The notes below the pieces were generated by a model, which did not search any database, was not told the DNA's origin, and saw only the letters and a program-made list of their open reading frames with translations. Below, piece by piece: positions 34,840 through 44,996 of a stretch of DNA of 64,000 nt. Within the stretch, counting starts at the first letter, position 1, and each line of letters starts with the position of its first letter. The stretch lies in the NCBI GenBank assembly GCA_028023455.1, contig JAQFVV010006450.1, positions 1,031,501-1,095,500 of the forward strand, in the 5' to 3' direction. The position numbers and the translations under genes were made by a program. Origin of the DNA: Epiperipatus broadwayi (taxonomy: Eukaryota > Onychophora > Udeonychophora > Euonychophora > Peripatidae).

Positions 34840-35050
34840 ACACACCCAGCTCATTAGTATGAATATTTATCTTTAATGAATGGCAAAAGTATATTTATAT
34901 ATCATACCATTTCCAACCTTCTTATACACTTAACAATACTATTTTTTGCACCAAAACTTTAATCTTACAGTTTCAACTATCTTGCAGTCATCATCAGAGA
35001 TCTTTATAATCGTATTCAAATAAATTTTTTTATGATTTATTAGCAGCAAA
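34840..35050 (-). mobile_element. Foldback repeat family C, single arm
   Basis: Shares the hammerhead region and flanking order with 49022-49331. It lies inside the hAT element, so it inserted after it or travelled with it. Boundaries are not sharp. Confidence 0.5.
34961..35002 (-). ncRNA. Type I hammerhead ribozyme, complete core
   Basis: On the minus strand: stem I GAUCU, intact CUGAUGA (34997-34991), stem II region from U-GACU to AGU-U with 3-4 pairs (ACU/AGU plus a G-U), intact GAAA (34974-34971), minimal stem III with C-G and A-U, GUA as cleavage triplet, and AGAUU pairing back to GAUCU (one G-U). The stem II is weaker than in the 17.4 kb copy, but every conserved core residue is present. 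Activity is inferred. Confidence 0.75.
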
Positions 35051-35162
35051 TGTTTTAATTCATATTTCTAATTTATATATCTCTATACCCAGGGTCACAA
35101 AAATATTTCCTTAGGTAAAAGGGATCACAAGTGGAAAAAGTTTGAGAATTATAGCTCTAAAC

Positions 35163-36060
35163 AGTATTTATTTCAGCTTTATTGGACTTCTGATTTACCA
35201 TTGTGTTTGTACTATTAACTAATCATGCCTCTTCTGTTTCTGCTTTTTATTATCCTGCTCTTAGATTTTTGCAGCAATTAAGGGCAACTTTGGAGCATGC
35301 ACAAATAAATTTAAATCATTGCCTATAAGTATATTTAATGGTCAAGTTATTTTTAATATTTTTAAAAATAAAATAAAAAGTGCTCCGCTTCAAAAATGTA
35401 TTTAAGTTAAAAGTATTTTAAACTTTTTGTTGCATTATATAAATACTTGTTTTACTGCAAGATAATTATTATATTGTAATTATAGTTGTCAGTGGTCTTA
35501 CTAATTTATGCATGTCTGCTTATGATGATGAACACCAGTCAGTCGTTTTTGTTTTTTTTTTTTTCAAATATTGAAGTGACTTCTAAAAATACTTATAGCT
35601 GTGTGCTCAGTGAAATTATTTAAAAGCAGTTGTATCAATTTTAAACCTTGATAATTCCTTAGCTGCAGGTGTTTTGACTACTCTAGGAATAAATATGTAG
35701 ATTTGGTAAAGAACAAATTTTATTTTTTATTAAAAAAATTTCAACAGCTATTTTAAGCTCCAGCATCTTATTTAAAAATGGTGGAAGTTATTTTTGTGCT
35801 CTAATAAGTATTTAGCAATTTTGTAATATATGCTTGAAGCTCATAAAAACTTTGAGCATTAGAAATGATGAAGCAGGAATCACAACACATGAATCTTGAG
35901 CTCCAGAGTTTACATTTTTACCACTGCATTAATTAAACTGCAGGATAAACAATAAAATGGAGTTCCAGAGTCCATTATTTTTTAACAATACTAAACTAAA
36001 CAGGACAATTTTTATAATTACTCTTGACTCTTTATGTTTAGTGAGGTTAGGTATAGCAGT
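35163..36060. other. AT-rich spacer with a weak SINE-like fragment
   Basis: On the minus strand near 35900-35940 ATGCAGTGGTAAAAATG resembles a tRNA A box. Otherwise nothing is recognised. Confidence 0.45.
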
Positions 36061-36074
36061 ATTGCAAGGAGTTA

Positions 36075-36265
36075 TATTTTTACAGAGGCAAAACTCTCCA
36101 TACAGTAGCGCCAATCAGTGCAAGCCAGAGTAATCAATGGATGCAGGAAGGTTTGTGCATAAATTCCATACCTAGTGCCTATTCGTCTAATATCCCCAGA
36201 CTAGTTACTAGCTTGTGGCTTTCATCAGTGAGGAGCCTTGGATCTGAGAGCACTGCACCTAAATA
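36075..36265 (-). mobile_element. Foldback repeat family B, copy B5
   Basis: ACAGAGGCAAAACTCTCCAT, CAGTAGCGCCAATCAGTGC, AGAGTAATCAATGGATGC and the hammerhead region in the same order as in B6, then GATCTGAGAGCACTGCACC. Only one arm plus the hammerhead is present. Confidence 0.75.
36186..36242 (-). ncRNA. Near-complete hammerhead motif in B5
   Basis: Minus strand: outer stem I UCCAA, inner CUCCUCA, intact CUGAUGA (36228-36222), AAGC-CACAA-GCUA, GUAA where GAAA is expected (one change), C-UA-G minimal stem III, GUC cleavage triplet, UGGGGAU and UUAGA pairing back. One core mutation should inactivate this copy. Confidence 0.65.
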
Positions 36266-36405
36266 GCTAGTTTATTTTAATCAAATTTTTTTTTACTCTC
36301 ATTATCTGGAAATTAATCAAAGAATTTTAAGTTCTTGAATCTGCCACTGTGGCACTGCGATAAAATATACAAACATTATATTGTTGATAGTGATAGACTT
36401 AGTTA

Positions 36406-37135
36406 GGTACCAATGTAGTACATGCTCGACACCATTTTGAATTTTATAACTCACCAAAAATCCCTGCTGACACATTCAAGTGATAAATGACATCAATTTA
36501 TCAACATGTGGTTTCAAAAAAAGGCAGATACAAATCGCAAATTTCATCATTAATTAAAAATCAAAAGACAATTTACGTTTTCTACTTTTAAAAAGAAATA
36601 AAAAACCTACTTTTTATTAATATGCCAAAAGGTTATAACTTATAAAATATGAAATACAGCATATTATTTTTACAAATAATAGGATTTTAGTTTTTTCTTA
36701 TCAGAAATTCTTTGTTCACTACTGTTGATAACTTGAAGGTTTTTTGTGTTGTTTTTTTTAAAGTAAAAAACTTAAATTGCCTTTTGATTGCTTTCATAGG
36801 CTTATACCAAATGTAAATTACATTTTGATTTTTGAAAGATTTATGTAAAAGGTGATAACGTGTTAATGCAAAGTATTTACTCACATGATTTGATTTTTTT
36901 TTTATTAAATGTTAAATATTGATCAAAATTAGGATTTTGATTTTTAAATACCGATGACAATTGCAAACTTTGCATTTTGATTTTTTAATTAATGAAGAAA
37001 TTTGCAATTTTATAAGTGCCATTTTTGAAACTACATGTTGATAATCGATGTCATTTATCACTTGAATGTGTCAGCAGGGATTTTGGGTAAGTTATAAAAT
37101 TCAAAAGGGTGTTGAGCGCATACTAGATCAGCACC
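36406..37135. mobile_element. MITE with ~160 bp terminal inverted repeats
   Basis: The left arm (GGTACCAATGTAG, GACACCATTTTGAATTTTATA, CCCTGCTGACACATTCAAG, TGATAAATGACATC) is repeated in reverse complement at the right end. CTTAGTTA on the left and CTTAGTTG on the right look like an 8 bp target duplication (7 of 8), as for hAT-type MITEs. No coding content; the open frames inside are AT-driven. Confidence 0.8.
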
Positions 37136-37143
37136 CTTAGTTG

Positions 37144-37842
37144 TTAAAGGTTTTTGGATTGATTACGAGCTATTATAATGAACTTATTACTTTTGTCCCT
37201 GAATGTCATATAATATTCTAGTAACTCACCATACAATTATTTTTTATAATAATAACTATTTGCAGGGTACTTATTTTTTATATTATTTATAAGAGTGTTC
37301 TTATCAATAAAATGAAGTAAAAATACATTTCAAAAGTTAAAACAAATTAGTAATTATTAACTGGAAACAAAACTCAATTAATTGAAGTTTTGTTTACCTG
37401 TTTAGCTGCAAGCTCCGCTTTTCTCTTTTGATTAGGCTCTAGTGGGAATTTCTTCACTATTCCTTCATATTGGAACATTTTGTTTTTATAAATAAACTTT
37501 TTTTTCTTTATATATTTATAATCTTAACATTATTTATTACAAAAATAGTCTTTCAAATGATAGACATTCTAAAAGTTAATTTGACATTTGTAAAATATGA
37601 AAATAAATTTCTAAACGGGATTCTTATTCATAGCAATGACATTTGGTGTCATTGGATAATTTTTCTATTCAAAAATTCAGTAAAACAAAATATTAGATAT
37701 TTGAATTCTATTTTATTAAAAGCAAGATAAATTTAGGATTAGTTATCATCAAAGAAAGAAAAAATCTTAAAAATAAACAGATTATTCATTGTTATTAAAA
37801 TTTTAAAAAATAATGTCTTTACTGTTTTGACAAAAGGTCATT
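37144..37842. other. AT-rich spacer, no gene seen
   Basis: An 86-codon frame (37470-37730) is rich in I, F, L and K and matches no family I know. I regard it as composition-driven. Confidence 0.5.
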
Positions 37843-37847
37843 GTGTT

Positions 37848-38170
37848 TTATTCAGTAGAAACTGTTTCCATTTGCCATAACAAAGTTTTTAAGAGTTGTC
37901 TTTTTAAAATAAATGTATTCAAAGAAAAGCTTTTAATGATATTTTTACAAAAATATTGTATAAATAACTTTTTTTTTCTTTTGTTAAGTGATTTTTTTTT
38001 ATTTGGCTTTGGGTTAAAACACTCCACCAATCAGAAATTCTCATTTCTTTTGACATCTAAGGCACCTCCTTCATGGTATTATTATGCAAATTGGATATTG
38101 GCTTGTCTAAAAGGTCTATTATGCTGACATCTTCAGATTTTTTTCAACTAATTTAAAATTAGATGGTAAA
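37848..38170 (+). repeat. Unclassified interspersed repeat, copy 1
   Basis: Shares words in order with the reverse complement of 58085-58435: AAACTGTTTCCATTTGCCATA, GGGTTAAAACACTCCACCAAT, and TTCAGATTTTTTTCAACTAA. The middle parts have diverged or been replaced. The class is unknown. Confidence 0.65.
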
Positions 38171-38665
38171 ATAAAACTGCACATAGTAATGTAAGGTTAT
38201 AGATATGCCTAAAACAATGTAGAGAAAATGGAATGATTGCTGTACCATCATAACACCCAAAACAAAAAATGGACTAGGAAGCTGCTACTGAGACAAATCA
38301 GATTGTACTCTTAATTGCCATGTTTCCATTTTTTATTTTAAGTTTGATTAATTTATTTAATTAATTTTTTTTTTGTTTTTCCTACAAAATGGCACCGAAT
38401 ATTTAATTCTATTTTTTGAAGACATTGACTGTGTTTAAATACTATATAGTTAGAAAAGTTTTCTTTAATTATTATTAAAAAAAATTTTTATATACATATA
38501 TCTGTATTTTAAAAAAAAATGTTAGTGCAAATTATTTTGTTTTAAAATAAGCTTATTGACCACACACAAAGACACAGAGAACATATGAAAATTATGTCAC
38601 TAAAAACATATTTGAAATAAAATATTATTTGCTTTAATGCATAAAAATATTAATAGCAATTAATA
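38171..38665. other. AT-rich spacer, no gene seen
   Basis: No recognised feature. Confidence 0.5.
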
Positions 38666-38667
38666 TC

Positions 38668-39945
38668 AAGGCCAGAGGCAGGTCAAGCCAAGTGGGGGCA
38701 CTAAGCGATAAAAATTTCAGGGCCCTCAAACTCAAGTTAGAAAAAAAAATTTCAAGAAAACTCTCATTAAGTTATTAACAAAAACGAAAAGTAATCAAAA
38801 ATTTCATACCATAAGACATTAAATGAATTTATTAAAAAACATTTTTATATGAATTTCCATCTTGCTTTATTTTTTGCAAATTCGTCAATTTTTTTTGCAG
38901 TGTCAATTCGAATTAAAACTTCCTGCTCTATATACAGAATGGCCATATTATTTAATCTTTCTTCTCCCATAGGACTCCTTACATAAATAATTTTTTTATG
39001 CACTTTAAAACAGAAAACTATATTTCTCCTGATGCATTAGATAAGGGAATTGTTAAAAAAAATTTCAATAATATTTCAACATTTGAAATGTGCAAGACAT
39101 TTCGTTGGAGACTTGATAAATGCCTGGTATGGTTTTTATGGTGTCTTCATTTTCTTTTAGAAATATTAAAAAATGGTCAAATTCATCTTTAAAATTACAA
39201 ACATCAGTGTCATTTTTGTAAATATCTTTAAACTTTTTTATCACATTCTTTTTTTTTTCTATTGATAAATTCCAATCAAAAAATATTCGAAAAGGCTTTA
39301 CAACTGTAGAAATGATCATAAGAAAGTCTACGGTAATACACTTCATTTCTGATTTTATACACTGATTTTAAATTCTCTATATTCCTGATATTTTTTGCTT
39401 TGTTGTAAATATGATCAATAATAGTATCTGTTAATATTGTTGGCCATAAAGCTATGTCATTTATTACTTTGATGTCTATATTGAAGCATCTTTCTAGACT
39501 ATCCCTTCATTTTAGCAATCCCTTTTTTCAGTAGCAATTTCAACTTCTTGATTCTCAACTTGTTCTTCTTTTTCTTCTTTAGAAGAAGTTTCAAACATAG
39601 TCAATTCTGAATTATCTAATGTCAATGGCAACTCTGTCTCTGTATTAACTTTTAAAATTTTATGCAATGAATTTCTTTGGCTTTCAGCAATTTCCATGGT
39701 TTTTAAAAACTTTTTTTGCTTTTCTGCCCCACTTTAGTGTCTCTTCATTTTTTTGCAGTGAAGAAAAAGATTTTTTTTTTTTGTAAAATAGTTTAAAAGC
39801 TTTTAGCCTTGCAAACAATGCCTACTAAAAATAATATTTTTAATGATAGTGTCGTTAAGATGTTTTAAGTTACAAAATTGATTTAAACTTTTATTTAAAT
39901 TTTAAATCTGATATTTTTAATTTAATTTGGGCCGTCTCAATTTCC
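38668..39945 (-). mobile_element. hAT element (ZMYM-like), degraded
   Basis: The left end CAAGGCCAGAGGCAGGTC, GTGGGGGCACTAAGCG resembles the ends of hAT elements that read CAGGGCCGGC. On the other side TTGGGCCGTCTC near 39927 may be the second end. The transposase relic between them is on the minus strand. No target duplication could be identified with confidence. Confidence 0.6.
38860..39770 (-). pseudogene. hAT transposase relic, ZMYM/TTF-type
   Basis: From the N-terminal side (high coordinates): KSFLKTMEIAESQRNSLHKI and a Glu-rich linker (39697-39512), a short ALWPTIL-like piece near 39440, then the open segment 39346-39065 (SIEKKKNVIKKFKDIYKND, FKDEFDHFLIFLKENEDTI), and finally RSPMGEERLNNMAILYIEQE and DEFAKNKARWKF near 38990-38860, the end of the hAT dimerisation domain. 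The catalytic core between the N-terminal zinc finger region and the dimerisation part seems to be missing, so this is a deletion derivative as well as decayed. Confidence 0.7.
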
Positions 39946-40226
39946 TAAGGACTTGGTAATTGTTTCACCTCAGTGGATTTTTACTATAAAATACATTTTA
40001 GAAAAATATTATTGCAAAAATAAGATTTAAAACTTTGCTCTAACGCTATATTGATACAGGTGTGTGGTGGCATCATCTTTGTTTATAACTATTTTAATTT
40101 AAAGTTAAGAATTATTAGAAACTTATAAGTAATATTTTGTTATATATGCATCTTGGTAATATGTGAACTTTAAAAATATATATGCGATTTTTAATATAAA
40201 ATAACAAATTGACTCATTTAACAAAA

Positions 40227-40635
40227 TAAAATTTATAATTTAAGAGTTGATTTTAAATAAAATATCCATGCTGTAATATATATAAACCTATGATAATACA
40301 GCTGTTTATTCATATATATATATATATATGTGTGTGTGTTGACGCATATATACATTTACTCATACAGAGATTAAATCTGACACAGATGGAGCTATGAGGA
40401 CAAATAAGTGGAACGTATGTGAGGTCAAAATTTATAATTTAAAAGATTTGATTTTAAATAAAATATACATGCTGTAATATATATAAGCCTATGATAATAT
40501 AGCTATTTATTCACATATATCTGCGTGATGATACATATATAATTATGTTGATGCTTATGTACATTTACTCATAGAGGGTTTAAATCTGGTACAGATGGAG
40601 CTATGGGAAAAATTGGTGAAACGTATATGAGGTCA
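40227..40635. repeat. Tandem duplication, two units of ~200 bp
   Basis: Unit 1 (40227-40426) and unit 2 (40427-40635) both start AAAATTTATAATTTAA, contain TTTTAAATAAAATAT, CATGCTGTAATATATATAA and CAGATGGAGCTATG, and end GTATGTGAGGTCA / GTATATGAGGTCA. Each has a (TA)n-like centre of different length. No coding content. Confidence 0.85.
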
Positions 40636-40780
40636 GGAATATACCATTTCACTGGAGATAAATCAGCTCCAGGAAAACAGCAAAATTTATTTACGATATT
40701 TCAAAAGCAGAGCATTTAAATTGAAATCAAACTATTATTTTGGGAGGGGTCAAATTTTTTGTGTAATTAAAAAAATATAT

Positions 40781-41070
40781 TACAAAGAGCGTACCAATAG
40801 CTTAAACAAGCTCTTAATTGATAAGTGCGGTATGAGAAAATATTTAAAATCTCTATCCAGAACCTTCCCATCTCCAGATTAACTGGCTTCGAGCTTATGG
40901 CTCATGTCAGTGGAGAGCTAGAATATTCCGACACTAGATCTAAACTATCAACTCAAAACCGAGCACTTATTTCATATGTAATATTTAAGTAGAAACTCCG
41001 AAATTTTCGGACATGTAAATACATGCTTATAAAAGTAATGTCACGTTATATAGGACTTGCTTTTTTTATT
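40781..41070 (-). mobile_element. Foldback repeat family A, single arm
   Basis: AAGAGCGTACCAATAGC, AGCTCTTAATTGATAAGTGC, TAGAATATTCCGACACTAGA and GTAATGTCAC match family A at 12.2-12.65 kb, including the outer part seen at 12635-12665. The second arm is missing. Confidence 0.75.
40862..40920 (-). ncRNA. Degenerate hammerhead motif, family A single arm
   Basis: Minus strand: CUGACAU (core changed at two sites), stem II GAGC-CAUAA-GCUC, GAAG, CCAGUUAAUC, UGGAGAUGGG. Stem II is preserved but the catalytic box is not. Confidence 0.5.
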
Positions 41071-43687
41071 ATTATTTTAATTAAAAATATATATATTTAC
41101 TTAATTTGGACTTATTTATGCAAACTAGTTTCATCCCCCCCGATGTCCAGTTGAAAGTTAGAAGCCTGCCAAAACACAAATAAATTCCCTTCAAAGGCTT
41201 AAATAATACTACATTATAGAAGGGTTGATTATATACAAAAAAAATATTTTTCCTTGAATCCTAATGAAAAGACGTTGTAAGATCTCGGACCCCTTATTAT
41301 TCCGGGGTCCTATGTGCCCGCTTAGTCTGCTTACCGCTTAATCATATAATTCTCAAAGGATTCTATTTAAGTTTAAAACAACTTTGTTTCTTACCACTTG
41401 TTTTCAGACTTATGACTTCTTGCCATTGTCATCTTTTAATATGTAATGTGTATTTAATATCAATTTGGGATGCCTTTTGTAATTTATCCTGTGAACATTT
41501 CAGTAGTAATACATATTCAGTATTAAGGTAAATCCTTTTATCTGTTATACTTGAAGATTATATTTGATCAAATTCCATTTTTTAGTGCTTTATCTTTTAT
41601 CTACATTTTTTTTTTGCATCTTTCTCACTATTTATGTATTTATTTTGTCTTAGTGTATCATTTACTTTCTGTTTCTCTATTGTGGATATGATTCCACTAT
41701 TCTTAGTTTTAACTTTCTAAATTCAAATATTGAGCATAAATTTCATCTATATATTAACTAAATTTATTTAACGATAATTTTAACATCTAGTCATATTTAT
41801 ATGTTTATCTTGTTAGTTTGTTTTTCTGCTTAATATGTGATAGTGTATATTAGTACATTTTAACTCTTTCTTGGTTTACAAGAACAAAATATTCTTTGCA
41901 ATCAAACTTTTTTGTGCTTCTATATATAATGGTAGTATTAGTTGCTCAAGAGGTCATGTGTTAGTTGAGCATGTACTAGCATATTGAAAATAATAATTTT
42001 ACTTAATAAACTAAATTACTCAATTTAGAATCTATTTATAGTTCTGGATCTTTTCTTCTCTTACCAAACCAGATCACATGGCCATGTTTTGTAACAATAG
42101 CACGCACACGATTTTAAACTGGAAATATTATTCTGCATCTGCTCAATCAAGTAAATCCAAATAATAGTAGGGATGTTTTAATTTTATTTCTAGCACTTAT
42201 TACACATATACATCTTGTAATCATTATTTCTTTTAGTAATATCAGTAACTTTCTAATCTCGTTGAAAAAGAGAGTACTCACCGAAAATGTATTATGAAGT
42301 GCCATTACTTGATTAGTACAGATTTTATATTTTAACATATGTATACCGTAGTAAATTTTAATAATGCTAAAATGTCACTATTTCTATGCTCCGTTTTTAA
42401 ATTTTGATTTTTATAGAGAAAAAAAAAAATGTTGTAAATAGAATTATTTCAAGTTAAAAATATATTGTCATGATGAAATTGATATTCTATCATCCTTTAC
42501 AGTTAGAGTTTGTAATAATAAACCAGGTTGTTCATATTCAGATGTATGTTTGTATATGTATTAGTGATGAAACAGAAAATAAGATAATACGTTTTACATA
42601 TATATACATATTCCAATTTATCTTTGAAAAATAATATATATATATAATTTATTATTAAATATAAATTTGGAAAAAAAATGGAATAATGATCATCATTTTT
42701 TCGTAATTAGTTTTATCAGAAAATGGATTTCATTTTTTTTTTTTTTTTAAGATCTTATTTAATAGATAATATGAAGATAATTATTTTTTTAAACTTATAT
42801 CTGAAAATTATTTCTCATTATATGAAAAAGAAAAAAAATCCTCTGCGAATATTGTATTGAAATTAAATATATATATATATATAAGTAAATAGCCTTTAAA
42901 TTAGCCATTGCAGTCAAAGGATCTCTATTGGAGAAAAATTGTCAACTCCCTGGCGGTGAAAACATTAGTATTTCTTTATCCTTTATTTATTGATAGCTAA
43001 CTATTCATTTACCAACCAATTTTGCATGGATAAATGGGTTAGTTTGTGGAATTAATATCTAAAAAAAAATTTCTAAACCTGCAAGACCTCATGATAATTC
43101 AAATTTTATCTGGATTAGATTCAAATCTCAGATTATATACAGGGTAGTAGGATGTTCTAGTTACTATAACAAGATAATCTCCATAGTTATTTTTTAAAAG
43201 TATCCATACTTTTTAAATTTTTTTTATTGTTTATCAGTGATTTAATATTGTTCATGGGTTATCTTTAGTTTAAGTACACCTTTATTCTTCTGATAAAGCA
43301 TTTATCAATTTTCATTATACTGCAAGCAATATGGTTCTCTATTATAAAATTATTACTAACTCACAACATTACTCTAAATCACATCCATGACATTAAGTCA
43401 GATTTAGATGGAAGCTGGATATAAAAGTTTTACTTCCTCTTTTGCACTCTTCACAGTAGTTTATTCAATTTGAATGCCTTATAATTTCAATTACCTGTCA
43501 GTTTCTTTGGAATTATGAAATACAATTGCAATGTATCCAACACAGATAGCTATCCAATCAATATTTAATGGGGAAAAGTGTACTGATATTTGTTTAGGAT
43601 TGAAATGCAGACTATCCAGAAAATATATTTGTAAAATGATATAATCTTAACTATTGATGATGCCCTTATTATGCACACAAGATTTAC
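41071..43687. other. AT-rich spacer with a hAT-like end fragment
   Basis: At 41281-41340, GACCCCTTATTATTCCGGGG, TGTGCCCGCTTAGTCTGC resembles an end of the CAGGGCCGGC class of hAT elements. The rest holds (TA)n at 42647-42653 and 42870-42881 and nothing else that I recognise. Confidence 0.4.
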
Positions 43688-43791
43688 TGTTACGTTTTAG
43701 TTTTAATTTCTCCTTATATGTAAAAACAAAAAATACTTAATTGTAATTATTAATTAGAGAAAATATAACTTACTATTAAAAATTATTCGGC

Positions 43792-43843
43792 TGAACGTTT
43801 TCGAGGAACCATGCCTCATACTCATAGCCTTCATGAAAAGTGT
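43792..43843 (-). ncRNA. PLE 3' structured element, left arm copy
   Basis: Inverted twin of 44945-44996 with the same GAGG...CCUC stem and GAAA. Confidence 0.5.
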
Positions 43844-43883
43844 AATAAATATATGCAAATGTAAATATTCAAATAAGCTACTG

Positions 43884-44252
43884 TTACGTAGCCCATTTTT
43901 TCGAGATCTCGAAGCATGTGTCCTTTCTGTTAATGGCATGGATGTCTCTATTAATATAGAATGCCTCCTTTATTTTTCTCCTGTAATCATTTGGCTCTGA
44001 ACATAAAATAATGGGGTTGGCAGGTATGAAGTTGTGCCCAGATTGTTTACTATGTTCGAAAAATACAGAGGATGTGTTGCTGTTCGTTTGAGCTCTGTTG
44101 AATGTGTAACGATGTTGAGCCAATCTGGTATTAATTGTGGCTTTCGTTTCCCCATAATATGTAGCATGGCATCCGGCTTGAGGGCAGGAAATAGAGTACA
44201 CCACGTGTGGGGTGAGCGATCGATCAATGTGGTCTTTAGAGTTATTGATCAA
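43884..44252 (-). pseudogene. PLE GIY-YIG endonuclease domain, left arm copy (truncated)
   Basis: The 122-codon frame is almost the same as the last 122 codons of the right-arm copy. It holds the Cys pair (CPQAGC), YYGET, the LAQHR helix, HSKQSGH and RKIKEAFYI, and ends with SKKWAT. The N-terminal linker seen in the right copy is present upstream on the minus strand but ends at the arm boundary (44346). It lacks any RT, so it cannot transpose alone. Confidence 0.85.
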
Positions 44253-44374
44253 CCTATTGGAATTGGGTGGAGTTCTGAATATTATGTTGAATTTATTGTT
44301 TAAAGTTTTCGTTAGTTTGCTGGATATTTTAGGGATGTAGGGGATTCAAATATAAAACCATTAAAAAGAAAATC

Positions 44375-44896
44375 ATGAAATTTAATAGTACAATAAACAA
44401 TAAATTACCACGCACTAATCTACCTAGAATAACAATCCCCTACATCCCTAAAATATCCAGCAAACTAACGAAAACTTTAAACAATAAATTCAACATAATA
44501 TTCAGAACTCCACCCAATTCCAATAGGTTGATCAATAACTCTAAAGACCACATTGATCGATCGCTCACCCCACACGTGGTGTACTCTATTTCCTGCCCTC
44601 AAGCTGGATGCCACGCTACATATTATGGGGAAACGAAAGCCACAATTAATACCAGATTGGCTCAACATCGTTACACATTCAACAGAGCTCAAACGAACAG
44701 CAACACATCCTCTGTATTTTTCGAACATAGTAAACAATCTGGGCACAACTTCATACCTGCCAACCCCATTATTTTATGTTCAGAGCCAAATGATTACAGG
44801 AGAAAAATAAAGGAGGCATTCTATATTAATAGAGACATCCATGCCATTAACAGAAAGGACACATGCTTCGAGATCTCGAAAAAATGGGCTACGTAA
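44375..44896 (+). CDS. PLE C-terminal fragment: RT-EN linker and GIY-YIG endonuclease, open
   Basis: An uninterrupted frame of 173 codons. Residues 21-60 are the linker conserved in PLEs (IPYIPKISSKL, then NSNRLINNSKD). Residues 69-99 form the start of the GIY-YIG domain: Cys 74 and Cys 79, the motif YYG at 83-85, Arg 94 and His 98. His 118 and His 124 would complete a CCHH-type zinc site, and Glu 147 in KIKEA is the metal-binding catalytic residue of GIY-YIG nucleases. All the key residues look intact. In a full PLE this domain nicks the target for priming by the RT; here the RT is absent, so the fragment is a truncated insertion. The ATG start is only the first in the frame and need not be used. 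Frames in other phases and on the minus strand are shadows of this domain and its inverted twin. Confidence 0.85.
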   Translation: MKFNSTINNKLPRTNLPRITIPYIPKISSKLTKTLNNKFNIIFRTPPNSNRLINNSKDHIDRSLTPHVVYSISCPQAGCHATYYGETKATINTRLAQHRYTFNRAQTNSNTSSVFFEHSKQSGHNFIPANPIILCSEPNDYRRKIKEAFYINRDIHAINRKDTCFEISKKWAT

Positions 44897-44944
44897 CAGT
44901 AGCTTATTTGAATATTTACATTTGCATATATTTATTACACTTTT

Positions 44945-44996
44945 CATGAAGGCTATGAGTATGAGGCATGGTTCCTCGAAAACGTTCAGCCGAAAA
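44945..44996 (+). ncRNA. PLE 3' structured element, hammerhead-like but with altered core
   Basis: About 50 bp after the stop: GGCU, AUGAGUAU, GAGG-CAUGGUU-CCUC hairpin, GAAA, ACGU, UC, AGCC. GGCU can pair with AGCC as stem I, GAGG with CCUC as stem II, and GAAA and UC are where a hammerhead needs them. The catalytic strand is 8 nt (AUGAGUAU) and not CUGANGA. The left arm has the inverted copy at about 43795-43840. The 7.2 kb relic keeps the same order. Confidence 0.5.

Larger units (their letters stand above)
32114..35154 (+). mobile_element. hAT DNA transposon with ZBED5/SCAND3-like transposase relic
   Basis: The left end CAAAGGTTCCTCAAA at 32114 and the reverse complement of the right end CTATAATTCTCAAAC are imperfect inverted repeats of hAT type (compare TTCTCAAAC), with subterminal GTAACCC and GTGATCCC. 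Flanking 8 bp ATCTAAAC (32106-32113) and CTCTAAAC (35155-35162) agree at 7 of 8 positions, the target duplication length of hAT elements. Inside lies a plus-strand transposase relic. A foldback family C fragment with a hammerhead has inserted near the 3' end (34840-35050). Length 3,041 bp is normal for an autonomous hAT. Confidence 0.8.

Noticed and set aside
37470-37730. 86-codon frame rich in I, F, K and L
   Set aside because: No motif and composition as expected from AT-rich DNA; no neighbours that would support an exon.
41138-41170. GATGTCCAGTTGAAAGTTAG, similar to the 3' half of the family C hammerhead
   Set aside because: Too short and lacks CUGANGA; may be a remnant but cannot be supported.
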